Notes under the pieces: model-generated
What the model saw: only the letters and a program-made list of their open reading frames with translations
What the model was told of the DNA's origin: nothing
Database searches by the model: none
NCBI RefSeq assembly: GCF_026151205.1
Contig: NC_087073.1
Coordinates: 8,161,411 to 8,225,410 of the forward strand
Source of the DNA: Bolinopsis microptera
Lineage: Eukaryota > Ctenophora > Tentaculata > Lobata > Bolinopsidae
Length of the DNA stretch: 64,000 nucleotides
Direction: 5' to 3'
Translations under genes and position numbers: made by a program
Shown: positions 47,401-57,850 of the stretch, piece by piece
Numbering within the stretch: position 1 is the stretch's first letter
Layout of the letters: each line of letters begins with the position of its first letter

Positions 47401-49440
47401 GTAAATTTGTCTGATGAAATGAAAGCGGCAAGCCTAGAACAAAAAGAAAAGCCTAGAGTTAAAAGTGAATAATTTGAAAGCTGCTGAAGTGCGATCAGCC
47501 TTACGTTTCTCTTCGTGACCGTTCACATAAAACGTCATTATTGTTGCGCAATCTCACACCTCTTCCGTCATCACTCCAATAGAAGGGCCTCTAAGGTCTT
47601 TATGTCGAAATTACCTAATTAGTAAATATAGGTTCGTATGTATATATCTTCCAAGTTGCCCATCGGGTAGACTCCAACATACCAAGTGGCAAGTACCAGC
47701 TTCGATCAGAATTAGAAATCTGATATTAGAAATCAAGCTAACATAATCACATAAATTATAATTCAAAGTGAGACAATTCAAATGAATAAGATGAGCTAAG
47801 AACCTGAAAGACGCATCCATGTGCGGATCAATTTAGGATGACTTCATTGATCACGATTAGTCGTAAGAGGTACTACTTTAAATTATCTTTTCGTAGTGTG
47901 CGTAGCACTCATCTACTCAACTACTCAACGCCCTTTAAATCATTTAATCCAAATAGACTCATAATCATTCTTCTGTGGCTTGGAAATTGGAAAGCCCTTA
48001 ATTTTCGATACAATTTCAATGTTAAAGTGTTTACGAGATGTTAAATAATAATGTGTGAACCGATTTAGTTCACACATCTAAGGTTTCTACACAAGAAAAG
48101 TCAACGAAATAAGTAATAAAGTTAAAAATAATATTTTAGCTGGGTCCAAGTTCCAACATATCAGGACTGCAAATAAACTACGCTGTAACGGCTTTGATTG
48201 AAGCGCAATACACCACTGTCATTTTCCATCAGCATAATATGGTGTCGAATTATTATCATTGATAATCCACGTTTACTACAAACTTATCACCTAATGTTCC
48301 TGGCGACTCAAAAAGAAGTACATATTAGGTTACAATCGTTAACATGTCATGCATTCAGTGTGTACGCAGTAATAAACAGTAATCGACGTCTTGCTACATT
48401 TATCACGATTAAATTGGTGTAATTATATACTAGTTTGCGGATAATTACATAATATGTTATCTAATTTGAAATTTGTTGATAAACATATGCCGAGATAATC
48501 AGGCTGAGTGCACATGAATTGAGTTACTGCTTAAAAGCTTTTAACACAGATTTCACGATTCAACAAAATGGGGAGTTCTCAAATCCAAAAGTAGATGTAG
48601 AAGATAAAACGAAAACACAGAGAATAACCTCTGCAATCCAATCCGTTTACAAAAAAAGCGAGCATTATTTCACTGTTTTCAAAGTAAGTAGAACTACTGT
48701 ACGATCGTTTATAGGCAGCAGTGATTGTGATTAGTCTTCTTCCACTAAGTAACTGGATGAATGACTAACCATTTCAAGGAGCGATGTTTATTTTCAAATA
48801 TCTCGACTTCTTCTGATGTCGGATAGTGATCTAAATTTCAGTATTTCATTGGTAAACATTTAACGATTTAAAACTGTTTAACTCTAGCATTTGGCATAAT
48901 TAGCCAAGTTTTCATTCAACATTTCACTCACAAATATCTATCTTTGAGTCAATTAAATCCTAATTGATAATTAATTGATTGTTTCAGACTAGAGGTTGGC
49001 TCATGTAGTGGGACGTGTATGAGGGACGATGTCTCCAGTAACTACAACCTTATCATCAGCAATATATCCAGGTACAGTCACACTTACATCATAATGTCAA
49101 TTTATTCGTATGTTTTAATTTTAAATAACTCATGTCCATTGTCCCCGTCGTTTTTGTTCGCGTTTTCTGTTCGTCGTGAGGGTGAACCTAGAGTAAGGCT
49201 TTATCTAATTTAAGAAGTTTAATCAATTTTCGTCGACCAAAGTTTGAAGTTGCTAAAATGAACTTTAATTTCAGAGACCCGGACTTGTACCGGCTATACA
49301 GTCTTGCTGGGATCCGAACTGAAACGACGTGTGTCCCAACATCACTTCTCCCAACTGTCCTCATGTTCATTGGTGAGGACCAGGACATCGTGGTGCAGTT
49401 GGTGGAGAACATTTTGGTGGGAGGGTGTGGGTGTGTTTGA
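38491..49440 (+). CDS. TGF-beta superfamily ligand precursor, 7 exons
   Basis: Exons 38491-38722, 40955-41085, 41370-41565, 41718-41875, 42023-42114, 48988-49071 and 49275-49440, all GT-AG and phase-consistent; 352 aa. [15 protein letters not shown] is a clear signal peptide. The propeptide includes [13 protein letters not shown]. Basic sites KTKR and RSRDR, RDRFR precede the mature part and fit furin cleavage. The mature domain reads [43 protein letters not shown] and GGCGCV. Six of seven canonical cysteines are present: the one making the inter-chain bond (usually CCVP) is Thr, as in GDF9, BMP15 and GDF3. It should be a secreted signal for type I/II receptor kinases. Intron 5 hosts two lipase genes on the other strand. 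The subfamily is unresolved. Confidence 0.92.
42560..43315 (-). CDS. class-3-type lipase, intronless, nested in the TGF-beta intron
   Basis: 251 aa. GHSLGG at 140-145 gives the nucleophile S142 and FRGTA near 77 is the lid/oxyanion-side motif of lipase_3. D197 (RRGDPVSQ) and H220 (WYHGVVHG region) complete a plausible triad. No signal peptide, so likely intracellular. About 60% similar to the neighbour at 44649-45589, with the same MAVNF start and the same [12 protein letters not shown] and NSEP blocks, but it lacks that gene's intron. Antisense to, and wholly inside, intron 5 of the TGF-beta gene. Lipid substrate unknown. Confidence 0.8.
   Translation of the reverse strand: MAVNFSQKGKRVILLASAICANDCYFFDKKVGFRKYVRELKQHRVEENLTTDTNLQYALYRVIKPGQFKNKTILAFRGTASVRTIQQNLDLIDPDQILAHLMPDQFQGLEKIEDGWEKVRGAINSGMQAAESLNPDYLTGHSLGGLIAESVSSYTRIPGFSFNCPGPVGLVTETSFLNQDRRYWEGVQFETHLRRGDPVSQLNNDHHMNSEPVWYHGVVHGMKELAKDIRGGKATLCLGCVRGDKVKPQPN
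44649..45589 (-). CDS. class-3-type lipase paralogue, 2 exons, nested in the TGF-beta intron
   Basis: Exons 45589-45459 and 45342-44649 (minus), phase 2 intron of 116 bp; 274 aa. Exon 1 begins [18 protein letters not shown] and contains [17 protein letters not shown]. Exon 2 contains [27 protein letters not shown] (nucleophile Ser), [27 protein letters not shown] (Asp) and [13 protein letters not shown] (His). Tandem duplicate of the gene at 42560-43315, with a longer C-terminus. Upstream, TTCTGTTATCTCCTAG gives a possible acceptor before the ATG. Confidence 0.82.
46337..46616. mobile_element. hAT-type MITE, copy 1
   Basis: 280 bp with ends CAATGGCGTAACG and TTTCGCCACTG, flanked by the perfect 8-bp duplication CATGGCTT (46329-46336 and 46617-46624). 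Same family as 58567-58856: both share GGATACGCCAGTAAAATCTC and AAACGACGATTTG. A C-run replaces part of the left arm. Lies in intron 5 of the TGF-beta gene. Confidence 0.88.
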
Positions 49441-50734
49441 TGAAATTCAGAGGTTCACAGATTTTATCAGCCCGAGATCGCCGTCGATGATGAAGCATTA
49501 AAATGGTGATGACCAACCATTACCTATAAGAGGACTAAGGAAGACGCTAGTCACTGAAATACTGAAATATACCAAGACTCCGAAGAGGTTGATCCTCTTA
49601 ACCAATCAGAGCCGCTTAAATATCACGTAACTGGAAATACTTTAATGCCAGCGATTATGTATTTTCCGGTTGAAGGTAAACACTACTGACAGTGACTAAT
49701 GTTTTTAGAAAAGAAAGACTGTAAACATACAACTAATTCTCATTTCTCGGGCCGCTTGTAAAATTGAGATTTATTGGTATATTGATACGGTTGTTGATTG
49801 CTATAATTTGGCTGATTTCAGTGGTAGTGTTTTCGTCGCTACGCGATTACGTAAAAACTTACCGTTAAGTTTTTATACATAAATACGAACCCCTGCCTGC
49901 TACTGCTAGCTTATCGTGTGCTTAATTATAATAACGTATTATATTCCCTTGCGAGAACGAAAGAGAATCATTCGCTAAATGATTGTTTATACTAATCGGT
50001 TGTAAGTTTTTCAAAATTTGGATTTGATAGCTGATTTCGCGAGCGAAACCCACAACCCAGGTTCAAAATATGTAAATATGTTTTGCATTTTGGTTAACTT
50101 CCCTTATTAATAAAATTATAATCAGAATCTAAAACAAAATTTATCATTGATTATATGTATTCGCATTGTTTAGATATATATTGATTACTAAATACTACAA
50201 CTACAAATGCATGTATTAACAATTAACTTACTCTCGTAGTTCTAAATATAAATCGAGATTAACCATTTGACAGATCCGGTACCTGATTTTATATGTATAG
50301 TGCTCAAATTCTTGACATGATTCACCGAAACAATGCTGGAAATTTTATTTCGTATATCTTTCCTTAACCTAGCTTGCCACTGCCTGTCTTTTGTTCAAAT
50401 CGGTCGCGGTGCATAGGGATTGGTGTGCCGCAGGTACGAGGTAAATACTTTTCAAGCAATTTCAAATACTGTATTTACAGTTACAAGTTAGCTGTACCAA
50501 ATGGCCTGGTATTGTATATACTTGCCGACTTGCGCCGTCCAATGGAAATGTCATATTTCCACACCTGTCACGAGGCTTACTGCGGGATAAACAAACATCT
50601 TTTCCATTTTCTCCGAAATATTGATCTCATGTTTGGACAAAAGGCATGTGTTTAACACAAAGATTAAAAAACTGCATGCAATAATTGCAGTTTGAGAATT
50701 ACTTATAGGTTTATACGTTATAACCTAACATTGA
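49441..50734. other. gene-free stretch after the TGF-beta gene
   Basis: AT-rich 3' flank. A 93-aa ORF at 50374-50655 has no recognisable features and I do not support it. Confidence 0.4.
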
Positions 50735-51037
50735 TTGACGATGTCAATTCTTCGCATCTCGCCTATCTGCTTAAGAAGAAGAGAAGCATTATTTGATGCG
50801 CGCGCGACCCAGTAGTGCATCGCGCTACATGTAGCGCGATGCAAAACCTAACAAGACGAGGCGCGCGCCAAGTTAGACTCGTCGACGGTAGTATAAAAAT
50901 AGTTGAAATATTGACCATTGTTAATGTTCTGGCCCGGCGCGCGTTACTTCGTTCATGTTCGTAGCACTTGCCATTTCGAGAAGAAAGCGACGCGCGCTAA
51001 GCTACTTCGAAGTATTTAGACTAGTAACATCCGTCAA
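50735..51037. mobile_element. CpG-rich palindromic MITE, copy 2
   Basis: 303 bp. Inverted ends TTGACGATGT (left) and ACATCCGTCAA (right). The interior is rich in GCGCGC and CATCGCGCTACATGTAGCGCGATG, itself a palindrome. Shares both arms with 13943-14284. Confidence 0.6.
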
Positions 51038-51548
51038 ATAGTTGAAACAAATATTTTGCAAGTATCACCCGTTTTACAATTCACAATTATGAATTAACAA
51101 TAAATACATTTTTGCTTTGGAACCGACTTGTATCACGTCGTGACCCCCACTGTCTTTTCATTGTAGCGCGATGCGTTACTGTGCCGCGCCGCGCACTCAA
51201 TGAGGCTTCTCACAGCGCCGAGCTGAGATGAATTGACATCGTCAATTAATCTTTTCACTATAGTGGAGTTTCACCCCTGTAGAGTTTTACCCCTGAAGAG
51301 TTTCAACGATACAGGGGGAGCCGCGTAATTGTAATCGTGCGCGGCGGGTCGATCATACAATGTATGACAAGAACAGACGACATAGACTATAATATATATA
51401 TATGATATAAAACATTTAAAATTTGTTTCAAGCTTATTTCAAGTGTAAAAAAGAGTAAATATTTTTTAGGCGTGCCTATCCTGGCCTGAGTGCGCGGCAA
51501 ATGGATGATGGAAAATGAAGAAGTAAGCAATAAACTAGCAAACGCAAG
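51038..51548. repeat. partial CpG-rich repeat pieces
   Basis: 51160-51245 repeats GCGCACTCAATGAGGCTTCT and the GCCGAGCTG block seen at 13280-13400. 51300-51375 repeats ATACAGGGGGAGCCGCG and GCGCGGCGGGTC, found again at 51962-51990. Confidence 0.55.
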
Positions 51549-52112
51549 TTGACGGATGTTACTCGTCTAAATTTCTTCGAAATAGCGCGCGCCGCTTTTT
51601 TCTCGAAATGACCCGAGGCAAGTGCTACGCGACGAAGTGAATAGTAAATTTTTTGCTCTAACCAGAGCCCTCTCGCGTCACGCAGTACGCGTAGACTTGT
51701 AAGTTTACAACTTACCAGGACGCACGCCGAGTTGGACTCGTCGACGGTCCAATATATGGAACAGATATTTTACGAGTATCACCCGTTAAGCGTAGACACA
51801 TGGCTATGTGAAGTAAATTTTAACAAGCACGAGTGCGCGGCTGTATCGTAGTCATGAGTCACGATACATACATTGTCATTTAGTGAAACGATAATGGGGC
51901 CGGGATCACTTGTATCACGTGGTGACCCCCACGGTCGCTTCACTATAGCGTCTTCGACGCTACAGGGGGAGCCGCGCACTTCGTGCGCGGCGGGTCATAC
52001 AACGTATGACAAGGGATCACGACGTGATACAACTCGCAATCACTTCAGTAGATCGGTAAAATGCACCATTGGGCCTCGCCGAGCTGCGAAGGATTGACAT
52101 ATCGTGAATCAA
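51549..52112. mobile_element. CpG-rich palindromic MITE, inverted longer copy 3
   Basis: Begins TTGACGGATGTTACTCGTCT and ends GGATTGACATATCGTGAATC, the reverse complement of the ends of copy 1. At about 560 bp it has extra internal sequence including GTATCACGTGGTGACCCCCA and CCGCGCACTTCGTGCGCGG. Confidence 0.55.
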
Positions 52113-52641
52113 ATTTGTTCTAAGTATCAAAATTGTCGATCAAGAGTCCAACTCTGAACTCGGCGCGCGTCTTGATAGGTTATAATTATAATATAAATGT
52201 ATAAACCGTTCCGGGTCAGTTCATTATATATATATATATATATAACTCTAAAACTCTGGTCACAAGAGCAACTGCCTAAACGTGCAGAAGTGAAAACAAA
52301 TAAATAAAATATACTAGCAGTCCTTAATACTCGTAATAAATAGATTCATTTAATGTCATAAAACTCTTAACCATACACGTGACCAGTAAAATAATTTAAT
52401 TGGTCTATAGACTACTGTATAAAATTCTCAATATATAAACTTTATTAACAATAATAAATTAGTTAAAATAACACCAACCTTTGGTGTATAAATGAGTAAA
52501 CAACCTATTTGTCGTAAAATATCTTTCGTAATATTATAGTATATGCTATAATATCAAAACTGTTTATTAGAGTTCAGGTAACAGAACTTAACTGTAATGG
52601 CACCTCTGTAGTATTATCCGTTGTTGAGATGTAACCATTTT
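52113..52641. other. gene-free stretch
   Basis: AT-rich with a (TA)n run at 52225-52241. The far 3' end of the LINE to the right may extend into it, but no poly(A) or target duplication is evident. Confidence 0.35.
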
Positions 52642-52714
52642 TTCGTCCGGTCTAACATTGACCCCGGCTCATGAAATATATGCTTCGTCCGGTCTAACAT
52701 TGAACCCGGCTCAC
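52642..52714 (-). repeat. 42-bp tandem repeat in LINE 3' UTR
   Basis: CGTCCGGTCTAACATTGA followed by (C/A)CCCGGCTCA occurs twice with a 42-bp period (from 52644 and 52686). Confidence 0.7.
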
Positions 52715-52756
52715 TAATCATAGGGATGGTGTAGTAGTTGGAATATGACACACTGT

Positions 52757-55700
52757 TTACAGTTTTATCTCTGTTCGAAGGAATTCTTCTGCATCCCTTG
52801 TTATTTCAACCGCTAAATCAAAGAACTCGCGAAGTCTGCTCCATGATATTAACATTGAATTTCCACCATAGCCCTGGTTAAAGATGTTGTGGAATGGGTG
52901 TCTTTTGAGAAGCTCACTCATGCTGTTCCTTTTATTTAGTTTTATATCATGACAGAAGATAAGCAGGTGAAGTGAGTTTTGCTCCCCTCGTCCACATTCA
53001 CACAGTGGAGAATCAAATTTGCTGCTGTTGAACCGGTGAAGAAATTCATTCATGATGTTGTTGGGGTAGAACAGACTTAGGAATAGGGTTTCAAGTTGCC
53101 TTGTTGTTTTGGGCGGAAACTTAAGCTTTGTGGTGCTCACTGTAGGTGCCTCTGTATAACCTTCCAACTGATACTGGCTGTTTATGGAAGATTGCCAAAG
53201 CTGTTCACTGTAATGTTTCATAACCAATTTACTGTAGCTGCATCCTTTTGTTGATAAACTGGAGAATTTCTCAAGGTCATGGTTGTTTATGATGTTTTGA
53301 TCCTCCTTGGTGAAGTGTTCAGGGTGTATCGAAGATTTCCACAATAGAAACTGAAATACATCTTTTATCTTTCCAGTGAGTGGGCTATAACTGCCTGATT
53401 GGGTTTGGGCATCGATGAGTTTTTTCAGTGGATCCTCTATATCAGGAAATATATTTAGTTTTAGGAGGTGCTTCACCGAGTTCACTTTGTTTGATATGGT
53501 TAGTGGCAACACACCTAATATCATTTCAGCTGTGGACATTCTTACATTGAACACTGCACCCAAAGCTGCCTTAATAGTCCTATACCAAGCACTTTCGACT
53601 TCTTTGATACTTCGATTATTGATCCAGACAGTTCCAGCGTAATGAATTCGTGAATATATGAGAACTTCAATTAGCCTGACGATGACATGTTGTCTGAATC
53701 CCCAGTTGCGGTTTGTATATTTGCATATTGTAGCCCACCGGCCAAGTATCTTTCTGTTAATATCCTTTGCATGATCAATGTAAGTGAGCTTCCTATCCAT
53801 TATCAAGCCTAATACTTTGGTCTTTTCGACAAACAGGATCTTGTTGCTGCCAAGATGAAATGACACTGGAAGAAGCTTTGCATCGTTTTCTGCGGTACCA
53901 AATCCAATTAGTTCAGTCTTTCCAGGATCACAGTTTATTATCATTCTCCACGTTATACTCCATTTATAGATAGCATCGCATGTCATTTGTAGGTTCAGAA
54001 GACACTGGTGTGTGGTTTCACCTCTGACTCTTAATGTTCCATCATCTGCAAACTTGTAAACCCCTATATCTGGGTTGAGAGAAAGATCTTGTGCAAGGTC
54101 ATGTAAATAGAATTTAAAGAGAATTGGAGACAGTGCCGAACCTTGTGGTAGACCAAATTCTCTACATGCTCTAATGAACCCAGTATAGTTGTTGAATATA
54201 AGGCGAACTTTTCTGTTGAACAGAAAGCTGTTTATAAGTTTCCATAAACTTCCCGACACTCCAAAATCCGACAATTTTTTCATGAGACCTTTTTTCCAAA
54301 CACTATCAAAAGCCTTTTCAAAATCTATAAAGAGACAGATGACCGTGTATTTCTTCTGAAGATGACTACGAACATCATTATCTAGTCTGTTTAGATAGCG
54401 AACAGTGTTGCGCTTTTTAGTGAACCCTTCTTGATACTCATCACTAAGGCCCTTCATCTTGAAATGTTCTTCTAATCTGCTGGCAATTATTTGTTCAAAC
54501 ACCTTACCGATATAGGATGTTATAGAAATCGGTCGATATGATCCTGCTTTGCTGTAGTCAGTTTTACCGTCTTTCTTTAGAAATATTACGTCAGCAATAT
54601 CCCAAACCCAGTGGCCAGTCTTCAAGCATGAATTCAACAGTGTAAGAATACATTCACAGGCAGTTCCTCCCAATTTCTTTAACATTACAGGGTGAAATTC
54701 AACGTTATCAAAGCTTTTTCCTGCTGTTTGATAGTTTTTGAAGAAGTGTTGAAGTTCACCTTTTGTTATCTCACGATTTAGCATATAATTTTCATCGTTG
54801 GTTGTGTACGTAGAGTCTTGGAGATCATTTTCATTACATTCAAGACATTCCGTATAAATTCTATTGACATCTTCATAGAACTTTGCATCGAAGTCTGTTC
54901 CTTTCTCCAGCAAATGTTTACCTGCGAAGAAGCTATCAAATAGAATTTCTTCAATATCCTTAGAATCTGTAATGAGATCACCATCTGCTTTCTTGAAGGG
55001 CTCTACCTTATTGTCACGTTTTTTAGAAAACATCCGATTGAATTCTTTCCAAAACTTTGTGCACTGGGAAGCGTTAAGATTGTTGGTTTTTGTTAAAATG
55101 AACTTTTGACACTCTTTTTTCCTTGTTTCATCAAACATATCTTTGGCATGATCTAGGGCAGCTTTGTTTGACAAAGTGTTACGTTTCATGTATAATCTTT
55201 TTGCTTCTCTAAGTGCTTTAGACATTTGGGAAAGTCTATCTGTCCAGTAAGGCTTGCTATGTGGTGTGGATTTCTTGTGTGTTGCAAACTTAGATGTTGC
55301 TGCATGGATTGTTGTGTTGATGATGTTCCATTGAGATGTAGCATCACTGTTAAAGAAGTCAGTTTTCTTAGCTGCTAGATCATCCTCAATATAATCTGAC
55401 CATTTTGCCCAGTCGATTGAGCTTATGTCGATTTTCAGCTTGGGGGGCGCTGGTGAGTTTTCAGCACATACTGTTGATATTGATGATAAAATGGGCACAT
55501 GCCCACGTATTGGAGCACCTGAGAATAGTTCTGCATCAACATCTGTTTTCATATCAGTAAATAGATGTTCTGTTGCTGTAGATGTTATCATAAAGTCTAT
55601 CAAGCTATTTCCATTGTCCGATAGAAATGTTGGTTCTGCACTACTTATGATGGTGTAGTCTTGAAACTTCAGTTCAGTGGCAATCTGCTTTCCATAAGAG

Positions 55701-56251
55701 TTATCAGTATTATCACCCCATATCTGATGTCTTGCATTGTAGTCACCAAAAGCTATTACTCCCTTGGCGTTCAATTGGGCAGACAGCTTCTTTGCACTTT
55801 CAAGCATAGCCAGTAAGTCCTTCACAGCATCTTTATAGTTAAGCTTTAGATAAACTGAGCCCACAATGAATCGGAATGCCTTCCCAGTAACAATGCTCCA
55901 AGCTGCATCAATGTTTTTAGATAGTTTCGATATTTCGACTAATGGTGTTATGCTAAGTTTTCGTGTGTTGACATATATCATTGCACCTCTGTTAATGGAT
56001 GAATTGCAATCTGTTACATAATTCATGTACTTGAGATCTAGGTTGCTTTCATCAGAAGTGTATGATTCCTGGACAGCTAATATATCTATACTACTTTCAT
56101 AACAGTACTTGTCTAGTGCAAAGCGACTTCCGTCCGACATCCCACAAATATTGATAGAACATAGATTATAACCAAGCTTAGTAGATAGTGTGGGTCCACT
56201 GAGTTGAGGTGTAACCTTAGAATGCATATTGTGTTCGTTGTTTGATTTCAT
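52757..56251 (-). CDS. LINE ORF2: APE endonuclease plus reverse transcriptase
   Basis: 1164 aa, complete and open. The endonuclease occupies 25-255: AVQES (E62), FGDYNARH (D170, N172), SLIDFMI (D219) and RGHVP (H251, in place of SDH). RT occupies about 555-820: SYRPISITSYIGKVFEQ, EGFTKKRNTV, CLFIDFEKAFDSVW (D643), GLPQGSALSPILF and VYKFADDGTLRV (ADD 735-737). A C-terminal CECGRGEQNSLHLLIFC finger is typical of jockey/CR1/I-like proteins. The frame is intact, so this ORF2 could still be active even though the ORF1 upstream is shifted. Confidence 0.92.
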   Translation of the reverse strand: MKSNNEHNMHSKVTPQLSGPTLSTKLGYNLCSINICGMSDGSRFALDKYCYESSIDILAVQESYTSDESNLDLKYMNYVTDCNSSINRGAMIYVNTRKLSITPLVEISKLSKNIDAAWSIVTGKAFRFIVGSVYLKLNYKDAVKDLLAMLESAKKLSAQLNAKGVIAFGDYNARHQIWGDNTDNSYGKQIATELKFQDYTIISSAEPTFLSDNGNSLIDFMITSTATEHLFTDMKTDVDAELFSGAPIRGHVPILSSISTVCAENSPAPPKLKIDISSIDWAKWSDYIEDDLAAKKTDFFNSDATSQWNIINTTIHAATSKFATHKKSTPHSKPYWTDRLSQMSKALREAKRLYMKRNTLSNKAALDHAKDMFDETRKKECQKFILTKTNNLNASQCTKFWKEFNRMFSKKRDNKVEPFKKADGDLITDSKDIEEILFDSFFAGKHLLEKGTDFDAKFYEDVNRIYTECLECNENDLQDSTYTTNDENYMLNREITKGELQHFFKNYQTAGKSFDNVEFHPVMLKKLGGTACECILTLLNSCLKTGHWVWDIADVIFLKKDGKTDYSKAGSYRPISITSYIGKVFEQIIASRLEEHFKMKGLSDEYQEGFTKKRNTVRYLNRLDNDVRSHLQKKYTVICLFIDFEKAFDSVWKKGLMKKLSDFGVSGSLWKLINSFLFNRKVRLIFNNYTGFIRACREFGLPQGSALSPILFKFYLHDLAQDLSLNPDIGVYKFADDGTLRVRGETTHQCLLNLQMTCDAIYKWSITWRMIINCDPGKTELIGFGTAENDAKLLPVSFHLGSNKILFVEKTKVLGLIMDRKLTYIDHAKDINRKILGRWATICKYTNRNWGFRQHVIVRLIEVLIYSRIHYAGTVWINNRSIKEVESAWYRTIKAALGAVFNVRMSTAEMILGVLPLTISNKVNSVKHLLKLNIFPDIEDPLKKLIDAQTQSGSYSPLTGKIKDVFQFLLWKSSIHPEHFTKEDQNIINNHDLEKFSSLSTKGCSYSKLVMKHYSEQLWQSSINSQYQLEGYTEAPTVSTTKLKFPPKTTRQLETLFLSLFYPNNIMNEFLHRFNSSKFDSPLCECGRGEQNSLHLLIFCHDIKLNKRNSMSELLKRHPFHNIFNQGYGGNSMLISWSRLREFFDLAVEITRDAEEFLRTEIKL

Positions 56252-56756
56252 CCAGTTTCTGTTTCATCACTTCACAGGATTTGTCCCCAGTAATATGCCC
56301 ATCCTTTTTGCAGTGAACACATTTCTTTGATAAGCTTACACATGCATTGCTTTCATGTCCTTTTTCGCCACACTTTCCACATTGGCTAGTTTCACTGCGG
56401 CAGCGCCTTGCAATGTGTCCAAAGACTTGGCATCTATTGCATTTGATTACTCTTGGAACAGGCTTAAACTCCTCAATCATGAATCGTTGTTCAATGATCT
56501 TAATCCTACTAGAAATACTTTCCAAGAGGTCTTTTCTAGTATTGAATGTCACCTTCATAGTCCCACTAAACGTGCCATTTCTCTTGAAGAAGTCTACATC
56601 GGATACAGCATTATATTTATCCATGATTGATTTTTTTATATCCTCTTCTGATGCATCAAGATAAACATGTTTCACAATTCCGCTTGTGTTCAAGGAATCA
56701 GGAGACACGACCCCTTCGTTACCACCAAATAGCTCTCTCTTCCAATTATCTGACAC
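56217..56756 (-). pseudogene. LINE ORF1, C-terminal part: CCHC zinc knuckles (separated by frameshift)
   Basis: Open frame beginning without an ATG (first codon GTG), so it must continue the ORF1 frame upstream. Contains an RRM-like stretch followed by three knuckles: CNRCQVFGHIARRC, CGKCGEKGHESNAC and CVHCKKDGHITGDKSC. These bind RNA in gag-like ORF1 proteins. Overlaps the start of ORF2 by 35 nt. Confidence 0.8.
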
Positions 56757-57613
56757 CGTTTTAGTTTCCTCTGATTATCAAGTTCGATCTTGAAGGAACC
56801 CCCAGCAGTTACCCTGCAGTTCCTGATAATAACACCTGGATATTCCTTGTTGAATGCCTTCCTTATACCTTTACTGTCTCTGATGTCAGCATTCATGGGC
56901 TTCCGTACCAGTAGAGTTCTTTTGTTCCTTTCTTCTGTTTCCTCAACTTTCACAGCTTTGTTTTGTGTAGAGAGCTGTTTAACAAGTTGGTTTGTAGCCT
57001 TGTTAATATGCGACTTATTACCAGTAAGAGCAGAGGAATAGCTTTTTAAATCACCGATTTTGTCGATTTTGTCTGAGTGTTCTTCCACTTTGGTTGTCAT
57101 ACTTGTGACTTTTCGGTGAATACGCCTAAGCTGTGTAGCAACATCATTCATGGCATGGTTACAATTGGGACAAAATGTTTTGATATAGCTAGGGGAATCT
57201 TTGAGTTCATCATAAAGCTTAGCACTTATAGGGTGATCGTTGCAACTGTTATGAAAAAAGTTTTCACAGCCACTACAATGCAATCCAAACCCAGTATCAT
57301 TGCGGTCATCTGTAACTTCACCTGCGCATACAACACATGGGTATCGTAAAGTTTTTTTACCATCTGCATTGGGGAAAATACCACTAACCGCATCATCATC
57401 AGTTTCAAAGTCAATAAAGTTCCCATTTCTGTCAAACTTTCCCAATATTGCACCATTCTCATAACCTGACAGATGTCTGCCAAAGATAGCGCTGCAACGA
57501 AGGAGCTCGAGCCGTCCATCTTCGTCGTAGGCACTTGGTGCTTTCAGGTGCAGTTTCTTTAGTATCAGGTTAATCTGAGGGATAGATAAATCAGATAAAG
57601 GTGTTGAGCTCAT
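56690..57613 (-). CDS. LINE ORF1, N-terminal part: PHD finger, coiled coil, RRM-like
   Basis: 307 aa from the ATG; true coding ends near 56760, where the frame shifts (GAGGAAACTAAAAC). The PHD finger is complete: C93, C96, C113, C116, H121, C124, C148, C151 (C4HC3). A helical segment (155-185, heptad-like) and an RRM-like stretch (KRTLLVRKPMNADIRD ... GGSFKIEL, 232-285) follow. PHD domains in ORF1 of CR1-like elements are described and may tether the particle to chromatin. The shift is either a decay mutation, a sequence error or, less likely, programmed. Confidence 0.82.
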   Translation of the reverse strand: MSSTPLSDLSIPQINLILKKLHLKAPSAYDEDGRLELLRCSAIFGRHLSGYENGAILGKFDRNGNFIDFETDDDAVSGIFPNADGKKTLRYPCVVCAGEVTDDRNDTGFGLHCSGCENFFHNSCNDHPISAKLYDELKDSPSYIKTFCPNCNHAMNDVATQLRRIHRKVTSMTTKVEEHSDKIDKIGDLKSYSSALTGNKSHINKATNQLVKQLSTQNKAVKVEETEERNKRTLLVRKPMNADIRDSKGIRKAFNKEYPGVIIRNCRVTAGGSFKIELDNQRKLKRCQIIGRESYLVVTKGSCLLIP

Positions 57614-57850
57614 GATAGCTCAAAGCGAAGACTGGAACACGTCTGGAACAGGTTTGTTTCTATCAAAAAATCAAACTTAATCACCAACCGGAAAGGTTCA
57701 GAACTTGTGGGTCTGACTCCCTTAATAGATTTGTGAAGAGGGGAAGGAGAAGCAGGACTTCTCGGGTCTGGAGAGGAGAAGCAGGACTTCTCGGGTCTGT
57801 GCTATTTCACTTGTCACTTGTCGTCAGTTATCGTTCAACATTACACATAC

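Noticed and set aside
50374-50655. 93-aa ORF after the TGF-beta gene
   Set aside because: No motif, no splice signals and no similarity recognised; length compatible with chance.
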